A stretch of DNA of 49,802 nt from an uncultured Eubacteriales bacterium (lineage in GTDB: Bacteria; Bacillota; Clostridia; Peptostreptococcales; Anaerovoracaceae). The stretch lies in contig CACYPK010000014.1 in NCBI GenBank assembly GCA_902776285.1, forward strand, positions 1,511 to 51,312, read 5' to 3'. Both the position numbers and the translations under genes were made by a program. The notes below the pieces were generated by a model that was not told the origin of the DNA, did no database searches, and worked only from the letters and a program-made list of their open reading frames with translations. This document shows, in pieces, positions 21,715-31,093 of the stretch (the stretch's first letter is position 1; each line of letters begins with the position of its first letter).

Positions 21715-24700
21715 TTATTTCTCCTGCGGGCCGTGGTAAACAAAGCCCAGCATTGTCACATCGTCGAACTGTTCGGCTTCGCCGACATATTCTCCGACCG
21801 CTTTATATACATTTTCAAGCATCTTCTCAGGTGAGGCCTCAATATCCGAGTTAAGTGCATCAAGCATGCGGACCGTGCCAAACAGCTCATTGTTCGCGTT
21901 ATTAGCCTCAGGCACGCCGTCAGTGTAGACAAAGAGCTTGTCTCCAGGCGCAAACTGCAGCTCGTAATCCTGATACTTTATTTCTTCCATGCCTCCGACC
22001 ACTAAGCCGTGCTTGTCTTTTATCAGTTCGAAGCCGGTGGACGGATGGCCGATGGCCGGATATTCGTGTCCGGCGTTGGCCGCGATCATCTTTCCGCTGG
22101 ATATCTCCAGAATGCCCAGCCAGGCTGTTACGAACATCTCCGCCTGGTTGTTCTCGCAGATCTCGTTGTTTGCCTTTTCCAGTATCTCCGAAGGAGCGAT
22201 GCCGCTCTTCGCATACGACTTCAGCAGCAGCTTGGCGTTCATCATGAAGAGCGCCGCTGGTATTCCCTTGCCGCTCACATCCGCGATCACAAGGCACAGA
22301 TGGTCATCATCTATCAGGAAGAAATCATAGAAATCTCCTCCGACCTCCCTTGCCGGATCCATCGACGCGAAGAGGTCAAATTCCTTGCGTTCAGGGAACG
22401 GCGGGAAGTCATGCGGCAGTACGGCCGTCTGTATCTGGTTGGCCATGTGAAGCTCGTTGGCGACGAGCTCGCGCTGACGTTCCTCACGGTTCTTTTCTTC
22501 GATTATTTTAAGCCTTCTGCTGATCAGCTTCTGCAGCAGCAGCGAAAACAGGATGACACCGGCGATCACCACACCGATAAAGAACGCCGTTTGTTCATAG
22601 AAGGCTTTTTCCTTGATGATCGTGGTCTTCAGGGTCTTGCTGTCCCTGCCCATCGCGTCCTTCAGTTCCATGACGAAGGTGTATTTGCCGCCCTTTAGGT
22701 TGGTATAGTAGATCGGTTTGAATTCGCTGCGCTTGAATGTCATCATCTCCTTGTCGAAGCCATCAAGCTTGCATGCTATCGTCGGGTCTGTCAGCGAATA
22801 ATCGAAGATGTAACCGTAGACCGCCAGCTTTTTCGTGCCTGAAGGGATCCTGAATACTCCCTTCTCGTCAGGGAATGTCATCACATCATCCAGTTCCACC
22901 CACGGGACAGCCATCTTTATGTCGTGGACGTCCTCGAGAGGTTCTTCTATGTTGATCCTCGCTACGCCCGATCTTCCGGAAATGTACAGGTCTCCGTCAG
23001 CAGTGATCTCGTTGTAAGCATTGCTGGTGGCGATGCACGGGAGTCCGTTTACGATGCCGTAATGGACCGTATCGATCTCCTCATTTGCCAGCAGCACGTC
23101 AGCCGGCACCACATAGATGCCGTCGCTGCTGAGTATCCACATGTCGCCCTTGCTGTTTTTTATGATGTCGAGGTTGTCAGGGTACGGGAAGTTGCGTACC
23201 GTCGTTATCTCGTAGTCTTCTGTCATGTAGGCGATCGAATTGCCGGTAACGAGCCAGAAAACTTTGTTTTCCTCATCGTACTTGATGCGCATGATCACGC
23301 CTGAGGTCAGACCGTTTTCTCTGTCGATATTACTGATGCCGCTTTCATTGATGACGTATATTCCGTCGCCGTTAGAGCCAAGCAGAAGGTCTCCGTTAGG
23401 CGCCTCGCAGGTTATGAGCGTCTCATCATTTTCGATGCCGTAGTTTTCATCGTAAGCACCGATGACCTGCCCGTCCTTCAGGATATTCAGTCCGCCGGTG
23501 AGCGCCACCAGCATGGCGCCGTCCTTCCTTTCATAAACGGAACGTATGCGGTCTGAAAGAAGCCCTTCATCCTTGTTGTATATGGTCAGATCCCCGTGGT
23601 CATAACACAGCAGACCCAGATTCTGCCAGCTGGTGATCCACAGGCGGTTTTTGCTGTCGCGTATAACGGAGCGTACCCGGCTGTCACTGAGAAGTGACAC
23701 CAGATCCGTGGCGTCAAAAGGTTCGCCTGATGCGGTCTGAGCTGATGTGACAGGGATGGAATCCACTATGCCTTTTTCATCGATCACCACCAGACCGGTG
23801 TCCGTGCCGATATACATGTTTCCGTCCAGCAGGCATGTGCTGTTGACGACTGTCTCCGGAATATTGTATTCCGCGAATATGTCCTCGAAGCGGTTCGTCA
23901 CCAGTTTCATCACGCCGAGGCGCGACGATGTGAACCAGAGATTGCCCTCGTAGTCCTCCATCATGCTGTCTATGGAGTTGTTGAGCGGCAGATTGGTCAG
24001 TTCATGGAAGCCGTTTTCGTCTACCATGCCTATGCCTCCGCGCGTGCAGATCCAGAGCCTGTCATCCACCATCTGCATCCAGTTCACGCTGTGAAGAGGC
24101 TCGATGTCTATGTGTTCGCCTTTTGTCGGGTCTTCATTGATGTCAAAGTGGTATATGCCCGAGTTCCCGGTACCGTAATACAGTTTTCCCGGCTCGTTCG
24201 GGTCAGGATAAATGGCAGTGATGTTTTCTATCTGTGAGCCGTCGTTTTCATAGTAGCTTATCAGATTGCCGTCATTAAGTATGAACAACTCATCTGCATT
24301 CGTTGTGCAGTAGACCTGCCCGTCGTTTCCCGGGACCATGCTGTCGACATACGCGTTGGCTATCCTGCTGTCTGTCAGCGGCTTTATCTCAAGTTCAGGG
24401 GTGATCATGGCAACGCCGGAAGCTGTGCCGGCGTAAATGTTTCCCTTGTCATCCTCTGCCAGTTCACGCACCTTTGGCGATCCGAGTCCGTCTTTTTCGT
24501 CCCAGAAAGTGAACTTGCCGTCTTCCATCACCGCTACGCCGTTTTCATTGGTGCCTATCCAGAGTCTGTCCTGTCTGTCGACAAGCAGGCACGATACGCT
24601 GTTGATACCTGTTGTGGAATCAAGACGCACAAAGTTGGTCCCATCGTAACGGATCAGTCCGGCATAGCAGGCTATCCATATAAAGCCGTCTGATGTCTGA

Positions 24701-24915
24701 ACTATATCGTTGGCCTCTGCCGTAGGAAGACCGTTGGTGTTATTGTAAAGGACCGGATAAAATTCGAACTCGTCGCTGAGCGGTTCAAAAGACTCCGTGC
24801 TATTGGCCTCTGCCGCCGGAGCCGGCATCGCAACCAGAAGCGACGCCAGGACCATGCTCATGATGAGCCGTACGATCTTACTTTTATTTCCCTTTTTCTG
24901 TATGCTGTATGTCAT
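21715..24915 (-). CDS. Propeller-sensor membrane protein with SpoIIE-type PP2C phosphatase
   Basis: About 1066 aa from the ATG 13 bp after GGGGAG; an ATG 12 codons upstream would lie almost on the transcription start. An N-terminal signal/anchor (LIMSMVLASLLVAMP) leads into about 14 two-component-regulator-type propeller repeats (GFIWIACYAGLIRYDG, RLWIGTNENGV) and a Y_Y_Y-like domain (KGGKYTFVMELKD). One membrane helix near 780-800 (FFIGVVIAGVILFSLLLQ) leads to a SpoIIE/PP2C domain with GGDFYDFF and DVSGKGIPAALFMM. It should sense an extracellular ligand and dephosphorylate a cytosolic anti-anti-sigma-type protein, but no such partner lies nearby. Confidence 0.92.
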   Translation of the reverse strand: MTYSIQKKGNKSKIVRLIMSMVLASLLVAMPAPAAEANSTESFEPLSDEFEFYPVLYNNTNGLPTAEANDIVQTSDGFIWIACYAGLIRYDGTNFVRLDSTTGINSVSCLLVDRQDRLWIGTNENGVAVMEDGKFTFWDEKDGLGSPKVRELAEDDKGNIYAGTASGVAMITPELEIKPLTDSRIANAYVDSMVPGNDGQVYCTTNADELFILNDGNLISYYENDGSQIENITAIYPDPNEPGKLYYGTGNSGIYHFDINEDPTKGEHIDIEPLHSVNWMQMVDDRLWICTRGGIGMVDENGFHELTNLPLNNSIDSMMEDYEGNLWFTSSRLGVMKLVTNRFEDIFAEYNIPETVVNSTCLLDGNMYIGTDTGLVVIDEKGIVDSIPVTSAQTASGEPFDATDLVSLLSDSRVRSVIRDSKNRLWITSWQNLGLLCYDHGDLTIYNKDEGLLSDRIRSVYERKDGAMLVALTGGLNILKDGQVIGAYDENYGIENDETLITCEAPNGDLLLGSNGDGIYVINESGISNIDRENGLTSGVIMRIKYDEENKVFWLVTGNSIAYMTEDYEITTVRNFPYPDNLDIIKNSKGDMWILSSDGIYVVPADVLLANEEIDTVHYGIVNGLPCIATSNAYNEITADGDLYISGRSGVARINIEEPLEDVHDIKMAVPWVELDDVMTFPDEKGVFRIPSGTKKLAVYGYIFDYSLTDPTIACKLDGFDKEMMTFKRSEFKPIYYTNLKGGKYTFVMELKDAMGRDSKTLKTTIIKEKAFYEQTAFFIGVVIAGVILFSLLLQKLISRRLKIIEEKNREERQRELVANELHMANQIQTAVLPHDFPPFPERKEFDLFASMDPAREVGGDFYDFFLIDDDHLCLVIADVSGKGIPAALFMMNAKLLLKSYAKSGIAPSEILEKANNEICENNQAEMFVTAWLGILEISSGKMIAANAGHEYPAIGHPSTGFELIKDKHGLVVGGMEEIKYQDYELQFAPGDKLFVYTDGVPEANNANNELFGTVRMLDALNSDIEASPEKMLENVYKAVGEYVGEAEQFDDVTMLGFVYHGPQEK

Positions 24916-24971
24916 TTTCGTATGTGTTCTCCCCGAAAACAATCTGCGCATAAATCTGAAATTATTATACT

Positions 24972-25003
24972 AAAAAAGACAGTATCAAAGAACTGTCTTT
25001 TTT
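24972..25003. terminator. Terminator after the alpha/beta hydrolase operon
   Basis: AAAAAAGACAGT, an 8-base loop, then ACTGTCTTTTTT, a perfect 12-bp stem with T runs on both strands. A TATAAT on the minus strand just downstream (about 24964-24969) may be the -10 of the sensor phosphatase. Confidence 0.88.
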
Positions 25004-25069
25004 ACCTGTCATTGAATCATTGATCCTTTTTTGATCGGCGGATGCCCCTGTTTCATTCTTCCTGCCGGA

Positions 25070-25903
25070 TCACAGCATTTTAGCCCTGTCCTCTTTCACC
25101 TTTTGCCACCTGAGCCAGTACAGGACTCTGTCGTTAAAATCCCTGGTCTGCTCATAGACTCCGTGACTGAAGCCTTCATACATATGAAGCTCGCTGCCCG
25201 GGATGGCCTCATGCATCTCGACCGATGCTTCAGGGCCGAGCACTCCGTCCCTGTCCGCGCCTATGATAAGCGTAGGGCACGCGATCTTCGGCAGCTCCTC
25301 ATAGACGTCATGCGCCAGGCACGATTCACAGAGTATGCGGAACCTCGTATAGCTCTTTGGCTTCACTGCAGACAGCATCCCGTTGATCATCCTTGCGCGC
25401 TGCAGATACTCGCCCGTGTAAGACCTCTCTGCGGTGTCAAGCATGATGCCCTTGTAGTCATCACGGTCTGCCATATACAGCCAGAGTTCAAGGGACTCCT
25501 TCATCAGAGGGTTCGGCCGCGCGGCGGTCACCGCCAGCACCAGGGTCTTCACCTTTTCCGGATGCCTGATCGCGAGCTGCTGAGCTATCATGCCGCCCTG
25601 TGAAACACCGAAAATGTGCGCAGGCGGCAGATCGAGCGCGTCCATCAGGTCGCTGATGTCATCCGCCATGTCAGCAGTCGTGAAACCCTCAGGGATATCA
25701 TTGCGCCTGCTGAAGACATAGACCTTGAAGATCTCGGCAAACTTCCTGTACATCATCGCGAAAGGAACAGCCACTCCTTTCACGGTCTTGAAGCCGTCTC
25801 CCACTCCCGGAAGCATGATAAGCACGTTGCGGCCTGATCCGAAGCTTATATAGTCGAAATCATGTCCGTTTATATTTATATTTTCATTTTTCGCGTTCAG
25901 CAT
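25070..25903 (-). CDS. Alpha/beta hydrolase
   Basis: 277 aa from the ATG after AGAGGCGTC. PGVGDGFKT forms the oxyanion region, GVSQGG carries the nucleophile Ser101, LIIGADRDGVLG the acid, and GFSHGVYE the histidine. It is similar to 2-succinyl/BioH-like or proline iminopeptidase-like hydrolases; the substrate is unknown. No signal peptide. It is the last of three hydrolase genes in one operon. Confidence 0.88.
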   Translation of the reverse strand: MLNAKNENININGHDFDYISFGSGRNVLIMLPGVGDGFKTVKGVAVPFAMMYRKFAEIFKVYVFSRRNDIPEGFTTADMADDISDLMDALDLPPAHIFGVSQGGMIAQQLAIRHPEKVKTLVLAVTAARPNPLMKESLELWLYMADRDDYKGIMLDTAERSYTGEYLQRARMINGMLSAVKPKSYTRFRILCESCLAHDVYEELPKIACPTLIIGADRDGVLGPEASVEMHEAIPGSELHMYEGFSHGVYEQTRDFNDRVLYWLRWQKVKEDRAKML

Positions 25904-25939
25904 GACGCCTCTGCTTTTTCTGTCTCTCATCACGCTTAT

Positions 25940-26902
25940 TTAATCGAAGTCCTCTTCGTCATCCTCATCATCATACGGCAGAAGGTCGTCAAAGAATTCG
26001 ATGATGCCCTCTTCAACATCCTCCCTGAGATCTTCGTAGTTGTGGATCTCGTGGCGGTAGCCCGAATACAGCACTGTCCTCACGTCGACCCCCGCCGCCG
26101 CCAGCCAGTTGGATACCTGATATACGCCCTCGCCGTACTGACCGACAGGGTCCTGGTCTCCCGCGATGTTATATACCGGAAGCTCTTCCGGCACCTTTGC
26201 TGCCCACTCCGGCCCCGTAATGATATCTATCATCTTGCAGAAGTCGAGGAACGAGCGGTTGCTGACCGGTCTTGTGAATGCGTCGAACGGATCATTCGCA
26301 TGGTCGATCTGTACGTATTCGTCATCGCATATCCACTCGTTGCCCAGTTTGATCTCCTCGTCACAGCGCCCGAACATCCAGCCCATGACGATGCCTCCGA
26401 CCTCCGGATCGGACTCAATTCCCTTGCCCTCGTCAACCAGCTTCTGCAGGTAGGCGATGCTGTTGTCGAGACCCGGGAAGACTCCTGAAGTACCGCACAG
26501 TGTCACGCCGTCCAGTTCATAGCCGTACTTTGTGATGTAGTCGCGGGCGATGAACGAACCCATGCTGTGGCCGAACATGAAGTACGGCAGATCAGGATAC
26601 AGCTCCTTGACCTGTTCCGTCATCCTGTGCTCATCTTCCATCATGGTATGCGGCCCTCTGTCGCCCCAGTCGCCCCAGCAGTCGTTGACCATCGCGGTCT
26701 TGCCGTGTCCTACGTGGTCGTCCGCGGCCACAATGTAGCCCGCGTCCATGAAACTGACTATCATGTGCAGATATCTGCGCGAGTGCTCGCCGAATCCGTG
26801 CACCAGCTGTATTATGCCCACAGGCTCCGCGGCAGGCACGTAGATCCAGCCCTGCACCTTGTCTCTCTTGTTATACGATTCAAAACTTACTTCATGCAGC
26901 AT
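25940..26902 (-). CDS. Alpha/beta hydrolase, monoacylglycerol lipase-like
   Basis: 320 aa from the ATG after GGAGGACAGGATA. LVHGFGEHSRRY, FGHSMGS (Ser113) and GYRHEIHN give the catalytic set. This is the lysophospholipase/monoacylglycerol lipase group (PldB-like). The C-terminus is very acidic (YDDEDDEEDFD). The start overlaps the end of the upstream hydrolase gene by 11 bp, showing translational coupling. Confidence 0.9.
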   Translation of the reverse strand: MLHEVSFESYNKRDKVQGWIYVPAAEPVGIIQLVHGFGEHSRRYLHMIVSFMDAGYIVAADDHVGHGKTAMVNDCWGDWGDRGPHTMMEDEHRMTEQVKELYPDLPYFMFGHSMGSFIARDYITKYGYELDGVTLCGTSGVFPGLDNSIAYLQKLVDEGKGIESDPEVGGIVMGWMFGRCDEEIKLGNEWICDDEYVQIDHANDPFDAFTRPVSNRSFLDFCKMIDIITGPEWAAKVPEELPVYNIAGDQDPVGQYGEGVYQVSNWLAAAGVDVRTVLYSGYRHEIHNYEDLREDVEEGIIEFFDDLLPYDDEDDEEDFD

Positions 26903-27824
26903 TATCCTGTCCTCCTTTGATGAATCCGGCGATGTCCCTGAAGACATCCTCTCCTATATGACGTTCAAGACTGTATTCTTTTGATGCTTTGGTTATATCG
27001 TCGTAAAGCGCGGTGACGAAGCAGTGGTTCAGGTACGGATAGAGTTTATATTCCGTATTTTCCCTGCCCGCGAGCTGATCCTGAAAGCCCTTGAAATCCA
27101 CATCTGCCAGGCACTGGAAGTCCTTGCCGCCCTGCATGATCAGGACCGGTTTGCTGCTTTCAAGAAGGTAGTCAACCGCAGTCTTCAGGCCCATCTCCTT
27201 GAAGTAGTAGAGAGTCGTGCTGCCGGCAAATTTCTTCTTCTTTGCCTCTTCATCACTCATCTGATAAAGCCCCTCGAACTTGCCCGCGTATATTTTGCGT
27301 TCCAGCCCGACTATGCCCTTGATGATCGGATTGCTGCCCTCAGCCTGTCCGAGCTGCCTCACCACTATGTCTTCGAGCCTGCATGGCGAGCCTGCCATCA
27401 TTATGAGGCCCTTCACGTCTCCGCCCTCGGCATCGATCCTAGGCGCGAGCATGGCTCCCATGCTGTGGCCCAGGATGTATATGTTTTCATGGTCTACGCG
27501 CGGATCCGCCTTCAGCATGTTTACCGCCAGCACCGCGTCTTCGATGGTCTCGGCCTTAACTGTGACATCGCCCGCTTTGATCATTTTGCGTCCGTGAACA
27601 AAAGTCCTCTTATCATAGCGAAGCGACGCGATGCCATGCCTCGCGAGACCTTCCGCCAGATCCTTGAACGGTGTGAGCTTCAGCACCTTCTCGTCCATGT
27701 TGCTGGCTCCGGAGCCGTGTACCATGACTACCGCAGGCACAGGCCCTTCAGATTCCGGTATCGTCAGCATGCCGTTCAGCGGGTATTCAGTACCTTCCCC
27801 GACTATCACTTTTTCTCTTATCAT
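26892..27824 (-). CDS. Alpha/beta hydrolase, dienelactone hydrolase/peptidase-like
   Basis: 310 aa. VVMVHGSGASN and LGHSMGAML give the oxyanion loop and nucleophile; PVLIMQGGKDFQC and LNHCF give the acid and histidine. MIREKVIVGEGTEYPLNGMLTIP at the N-terminus is the usual small lead strand of this group. It is probably a cytosolic esterase. A GGAGG site precedes the ATG. It is the first gene of the three-hydrolase operon. Confidence 0.9.
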   Translation of the reverse strand: MIREKVIVGEGTEYPLNGMLTIPESEGPVPAVVMVHGSGASNMDEKVLKLTPFKDLAEGLARHGIASLRYDKRTFVHGRKMIKAGDVTVKAETIEDAVLAVNMLKADPRVDHENIYILGHSMGAMLAPRIDAEGGDVKGLIMMAGSPCRLEDIVVRQLGQAEGSNPIIKGIVGLERKIYAGKFEGLYQMSDEEAKKKKFAGSTTLYYFKEMGLKTAVDYLLESSKPVLIMQGGKDFQCLADVDFKGFQDQLAGRENTEYKLYPYLNHCFVTALYDDITKASKEYSLERHIGEDVFRDIAGFIKGGQDNAA

Positions 27825-27886
27825 GTTGCGTTCCTCCGGCCTTTGACCGGCCGTTTGCGTACGGTTTTTTCTGTTTACATTTTACC

Positions 27887-27927
27887 AAAAAAGGAGGCTG
27901 TCACATACTGTAAATATGACTGCCTCC
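27887..27927 (-). terminator. Terminator of the GNAT gene
   Basis: GGAGGC/GCCTCC and GTCA/TGAC, interrupted by a T/T mismatch, form a 10-bp stem. On the minus strand it ends in six T. Confidence 0.82.
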
Positions 27928-27939
27928 TGTCTTTATCCT

Positions 27940-28569
27940 TTATCCGAAGATCTGGCCGGGCAGTTTCTGCTTCTGCTTAGGTGGGAATCCTTTATCGAAT
28001 TCCTCAACGTCCGCGTCGTCCACGTAATAGCCACGCGGTGTCTGATACACCCCGGTCACATCGTCAAGATAACCCGGGATCAGTTCCCTGCACAGGAAAA
28101 ACGAATCATCTGCGTCCTCCGGAAGATCGTGGTATCTGATTCCGAACCGGCGGGCGAAGTCGAATCCGCAATTGCTGTAGAAACCGATATTGCCTTCGAA
28201 CAGCACCGCCCCGAAGCCCATCTCCGAGGCCTTCTGAAGCGAATAGTCGAGAAGTATTTTGCCATAGCCCTTTCGTTTCAGATCAGGCGCTATGCAGATA
28301 GGGCCCATGGTCAGCACTTCGATGTCCCGGCCGTCATCCGCATTTATGACAGTCCTCATGAACATGTTCTGGCCAATCAGCCGTCCGTCCTTTTCCATCA
28401 CAAAATCCAGTTCCTTTACGAATGCCGGATCATCGCGCAGCACGTGTATCACATAGTGCTCGCTGCATCCCGGCTTATAGACGTTCCAGAACGACTCTCG
28501 GATCAGGTTCTCGACCTCTCTGTATTCGCCTTTTTTCTCTGAACGTATGATAACGTCGTTTGTATTCAT
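27940..28569 (-). CDS. GNAT N-acetyltransferase
   Basis: 209 aa. The acetyl-CoA site is APDLKRKGYGKILL, preceded by the strand EVLTMGPICI and followed by GAVLFEGNIGFYSNCGF, which matches family YjhQ/YhbS-like acetyltransferases. The target is unknown. The ATG follows AGGAGGT. The leader between this gene and the radical SAM gene can form an RNA structure that could mask this site. Confidence 0.88.
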   Translation of the reverse strand: MNTNDVIIRSEKKGEYREVENLIRESFWNVYKPGCSEHYVIHVLRDDPAFVKELDFVMEKDGRLIGQNMFMRTVINADDGRDIEVLTMGPICIAPDLKRKGYGKILLDYSLQKASEMGFGAVLFEGNIGFYSNCGFDFARRFGIRYHDLPEDADDSFFLCRELIPGYLDDVTGVYQTPRGYYVDDADVEEFDKGFPPKQKQKLPGQIFG

Positions 28570-28575
28570 TGTTTT

Positions 28576-28656
28576 ACCTCCTGAAAATTGTCGACTTCAA
28601 TTGCCTTTCAGCGGGAGGTCTGTGATCGTCCGCAAACCTCCCGGTCAGCCGACAAT
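28576..28656 (-). promoter_or_regulatory. Structured leader with possible anti-Shine-Dalgarno, upstream of GNAT gene
   Basis: On the minus-strand RNA, ATTGTCG (28656-28650) pairs with CGACAAT (28593-28587) and encloses CGGGAGGT (28643-28636) paired with ACCTCCCG (28619-28612). The ACCTCC strand can alternatively pair with the gene's own AGGAGGT (28582-28576). Two mutually exclusive states are therefore possible. Confidence 0.45.
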
Positions 28657-28676
28657 CTCCATTGTGTTGCACTTTT

Positions 28677-29780
28677 TCAAACAGCACACTCCTTATTTAT
28701 TAATTTTTCAACTTGTTCTCTTTTCTCGTGCAGGACGCAGCCGCCTATGTGGTCATCCGCCAGAATATCGCTTGTCCTGAGCGCCGTAAACAGTTCTGAC
28801 TGAAGCGCCTCCCTTAGCGAAGTATCTTTGACGTTGATGTCCGAATACGGCGAGAACGGACATGGCTCTGCTCCACCGTGAGAATTTATGTGGAAAAAAC
28901 CGCGGCCTGCCGCCAGGCATCCACCGGAGCTCTTCTCGTCTCCCGGGAAGGAGATGTATATCATGTCCTGCTTGCTGCCGCGAAGATCGTCTATCCTTGC
29001 GGCCATGAACTCGCGGTCGGCGTCATCAGGAGCCAGATGCGCTCCCTCATCAGAGACCGGCACGAATTCTATGTAGAACACGGCCTTGCATCCGCGGGCC
29101 CGCAGCTCATCCAGGAACCCGTCGGAATACACTTGCTGCAGGTTCTCTTTCGTGACCGTAACGGACACGCCGTAGATGATCCCCTTTTCGCAGAGGCTGT
29201 CCATCTTTTCAATGACCGAATCATATACACCCTCGCCCCTTCTGGAGTCGGTCTCCTCGCGGCCGCCCTCAATGCTTATGACAGGCACTATGTTGCGGCA
29301 TCTGTCCAGCAGATCCAGGTGCTTGGCGGTCATGAAAGTGCCATTGGTAAAGACCGGGAACATGATGTTCTTCATGCCGCCGGCTGCCTCTATCACGTCC
29401 CAGCGAAGCATAGGCTCGCCGCCCGCCAGAAGGATGAAGCTAACGCCGAGTTCTCCTGCCTCCCTGAATATCCTTTGCCACTCATCGCCGCTGAGCTGCA
29501 TCATCGGCTCGCAGTCCACAGTCGCGTCGTTTGCTCTCGAGTAGCAGCCTTCGCAGTGAAGATTGCAGCTCGACGTTATGCTCGCGATAAGATATGAAGG
29601 CACGTGAAGTCCGTCCTTTTCGTTTTTCTCGCGCCTTTTGTCCGCGACCGCACAGGCAGCGGCAAACTTCATCAGGAACGCGCTCTCGCGCGGATCCTTA
29701 AGAGTCGCTTTCAGAGCATCCTTGATAACCTGCTCGACCCCTTCGGTCAGGTATTTCTGTAAATCAAATCTCTCGTCCAT
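28677..29780 (-). CDS. Radical SAM protein with SPASM-like C-terminus
   Basis: 367 aa. The cluster motif is CNLHCEGC, followed by LLAGGEPMLR and PVFTNGTFM. The C-terminal part has GGCLAAGRGFFHINSHGG and CPFSPYSD, which resembles the auxiliary-cluster region of SPASM proteins, though fewer cysteines are seen than usual. About 75 residues precede the core. It may modify a peptide or small molecule. The methyltransferase and GNAT genes lie immediately upstream, and all three are likely one transcript. Confidence 0.88.
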   Translation of the reverse strand: MDERFDLQKYLTEGVEQVIKDALKATLKDPRESAFLMKFAAACAVADKRREKNEKDGLHVPSYLIASITSSCNLHCEGCYSRANDATVDCEPMMQLSGDEWQRIFREAGELGVSFILLAGGEPMLRWDVIEAAGGMKNIMFPVFTNGTFMTAKHLDLLDRCRNIVPVISIEGGREETDSRRGEGVYDSVIEKMDSLCEKGIIYGVSVTVTKENLQQVYSDGFLDELRARGCKAVFYIEFVPVSDEGAHLAPDDADREFMAARIDDLRGSKQDMIYISFPGDEKSSGGCLAAGRGFFHINSHGGAEPCPFSPYSDINVKDTSLREALQSELFTALRTSDILADDHIGGCVLHEKREQVEKLINKECAV

Positions 29781-29792
29781 ATTTGTCCCCTT

Positions 29793-30539
29793 TTATTTCA
29801 CCGAGCGCATCACCAGATATGTCGGTATGTTCAAGTCGTGGAGCCTTCCTTCGCCGTTCGTGTCCTCGTACAGATCAAGAAGCGTGAATCCGGCTTCCAG
29901 CTGTCCGGTGATCTGCTCCTCAAGCGAATGCGAGAACTGTATGCCCGCGTCCTCTCGCTCCAGCTGCTTTCTCTGCTCTTCGTCAGCCAGCGGGTCGAAC
30001 GGGAGATGGTTTATGATCTCCTTCTCCTCTTCATCAACGATGTAGTTTATATAGTGGTCGACTCCCGCGATAAGGTATCCGCCCTGTTTAAGGACACGGT
30101 AGCATTCTCTCCAGATCGGCTTTACTTCTCTCACATAGCAGTTCGATACCGGATGAAAGATCAGATCGAATGTATTATCCGCGAACGGAAGCGGCTTTGT
30201 CATGTCGCCCTGAATGACCGTTATCTGATACCCTTCACGATCAGCGACCATCCTCTCGCTTTCGACCTGCTTTGATGAAAGGTCCATGACAGTGCATTCC
30301 GCCCCGAGCGCAGTAAGTATAGGCATCTGTTGCCCGCCGCCGCTGGCAAGTCCCAGGACCTTCTTTCCTTTCAGGTCTCCGAACCATTCATGCGGAACCA
30401 TTTTGGTTGGCGTCAGCTTGACATCCCAGATGCCTTGCGTCGCCGCAACATAAACCTCGTGGCTGATCGGCTTGCCCCACTCCCAGCCTTCTTCTATCCA
30501 GCGGTCTATAGTCTTCGCGTTGATATCCTGATAATCCAT
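29793..30539 (-). CDS. Class I SAM-dependent methyltransferase
   Basis: 248 aa. LGLASGGGQQMPIL is the SAM-binding motif I, CTVMDLSSKQ motif II, and LPFADNTFDLIFHPVSNCYV the post-motif region. These belong to the Methyltransf_11 group. The start overlaps the stop of the upstream GNAT gene by one base (TAATG). The substrate is unknown. Confidence 0.9.
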   Translation of the reverse strand: MDYQDINAKTIDRWIEEGWEWGKPISHEVYVAATQGIWDVKLTPTKMVPHEWFGDLKGKKVLGLASGGGQQMPILTALGAECTVMDLSSKQVESERMVADREGYQITVIQGDMTKPLPFADNTFDLIFHPVSNCYVREVKPIWRECYRVLKQGGYLIAGVDHYINYIVDEEEKEIINHLPFDPLADEEQRKQLEREDAGIQFSHSLEEQITGQLEAGFTLLDLYEDTNGEGRLHDLNIPTYLVMRSVK

Positions 30540-31084
30540 TATTTAACTCCGCTGAGCCAGTCCTCCTTTGTGAGCCTCATGATGTGCTCAGTCCGGATGT
30601 CTCCCATGATCTTCCAGAGTACGTCCTTGTTGGTATGATGGTATCTGAATCCGCACTTTTCCTGTACGCGCTTTGATTTATCATTTCCTTCAAAATATCC
30701 GCACCAGAGTACTTCGTAGTTCAGATCCTCAAAGGCATGGCGGATCAGCTCTCTCACCGCTTCGGGTATGAGTCCCTGTCCCCAGAAAGGCACGCCTATC
30801 CAGTAGCCTATCTCTCCTTCGCCTTCCGGAAGATCCATGTTGCTCTGCTTTCCCGTCGTCAGCCCGACACAGCCGATCGCCCTGTTGTCTTCCTTCAGGC
30901 ATACAGCATAGTTTTCAGGTACTCCCAGCACTGTCCTGATCACCTGCAGGCTTTCGTTAACGTCAGCATGCGCGGGCCAGCCCGCTACCGGTCCTATTCT
31001 CTCGTCCTTAGCGTATTCATATAGCGATTCTGCGTCCGAGTCTTCCCACAGGCGCAGAATAAGTCTTTCGGTCGTAAGTATCAC
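30539..31084 (-). CDS. GNAT acetyltransferase, RimJ/RimL-like
   Basis: 181 aa. TERLILRLWEDSDAESLY is the typical RimJ/RimL start, IGYWIGVPFWGQGLIPEA is the acetyl-CoA binding segment, and NDKSKRVQEKCGF is the conserved end motif. Such enzymes acetylate N-termini of proteins or small amines. The gene is coupled to the methyltransferase by TAATG. Confidence 0.92.
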   Translation of the reverse strand: MILTTERLILRLWEDSDAESLYEYAKDERIGPVAGWPAHADVNESLQVIRTVLGVPENYAVCLKEDNRAIGCVGLTTGKQSNMDLPEGEGEIGYWIGVPFWGQGLIPEAVRELIRHAFEDLNYEVLWCGYFEGNDKSKRVQEKCGFRYHHTNKDVLWKIMGDIRTEHIMRLTKEDWLSGVK

Positions 31085-31093
31085 GTTTTCCTC

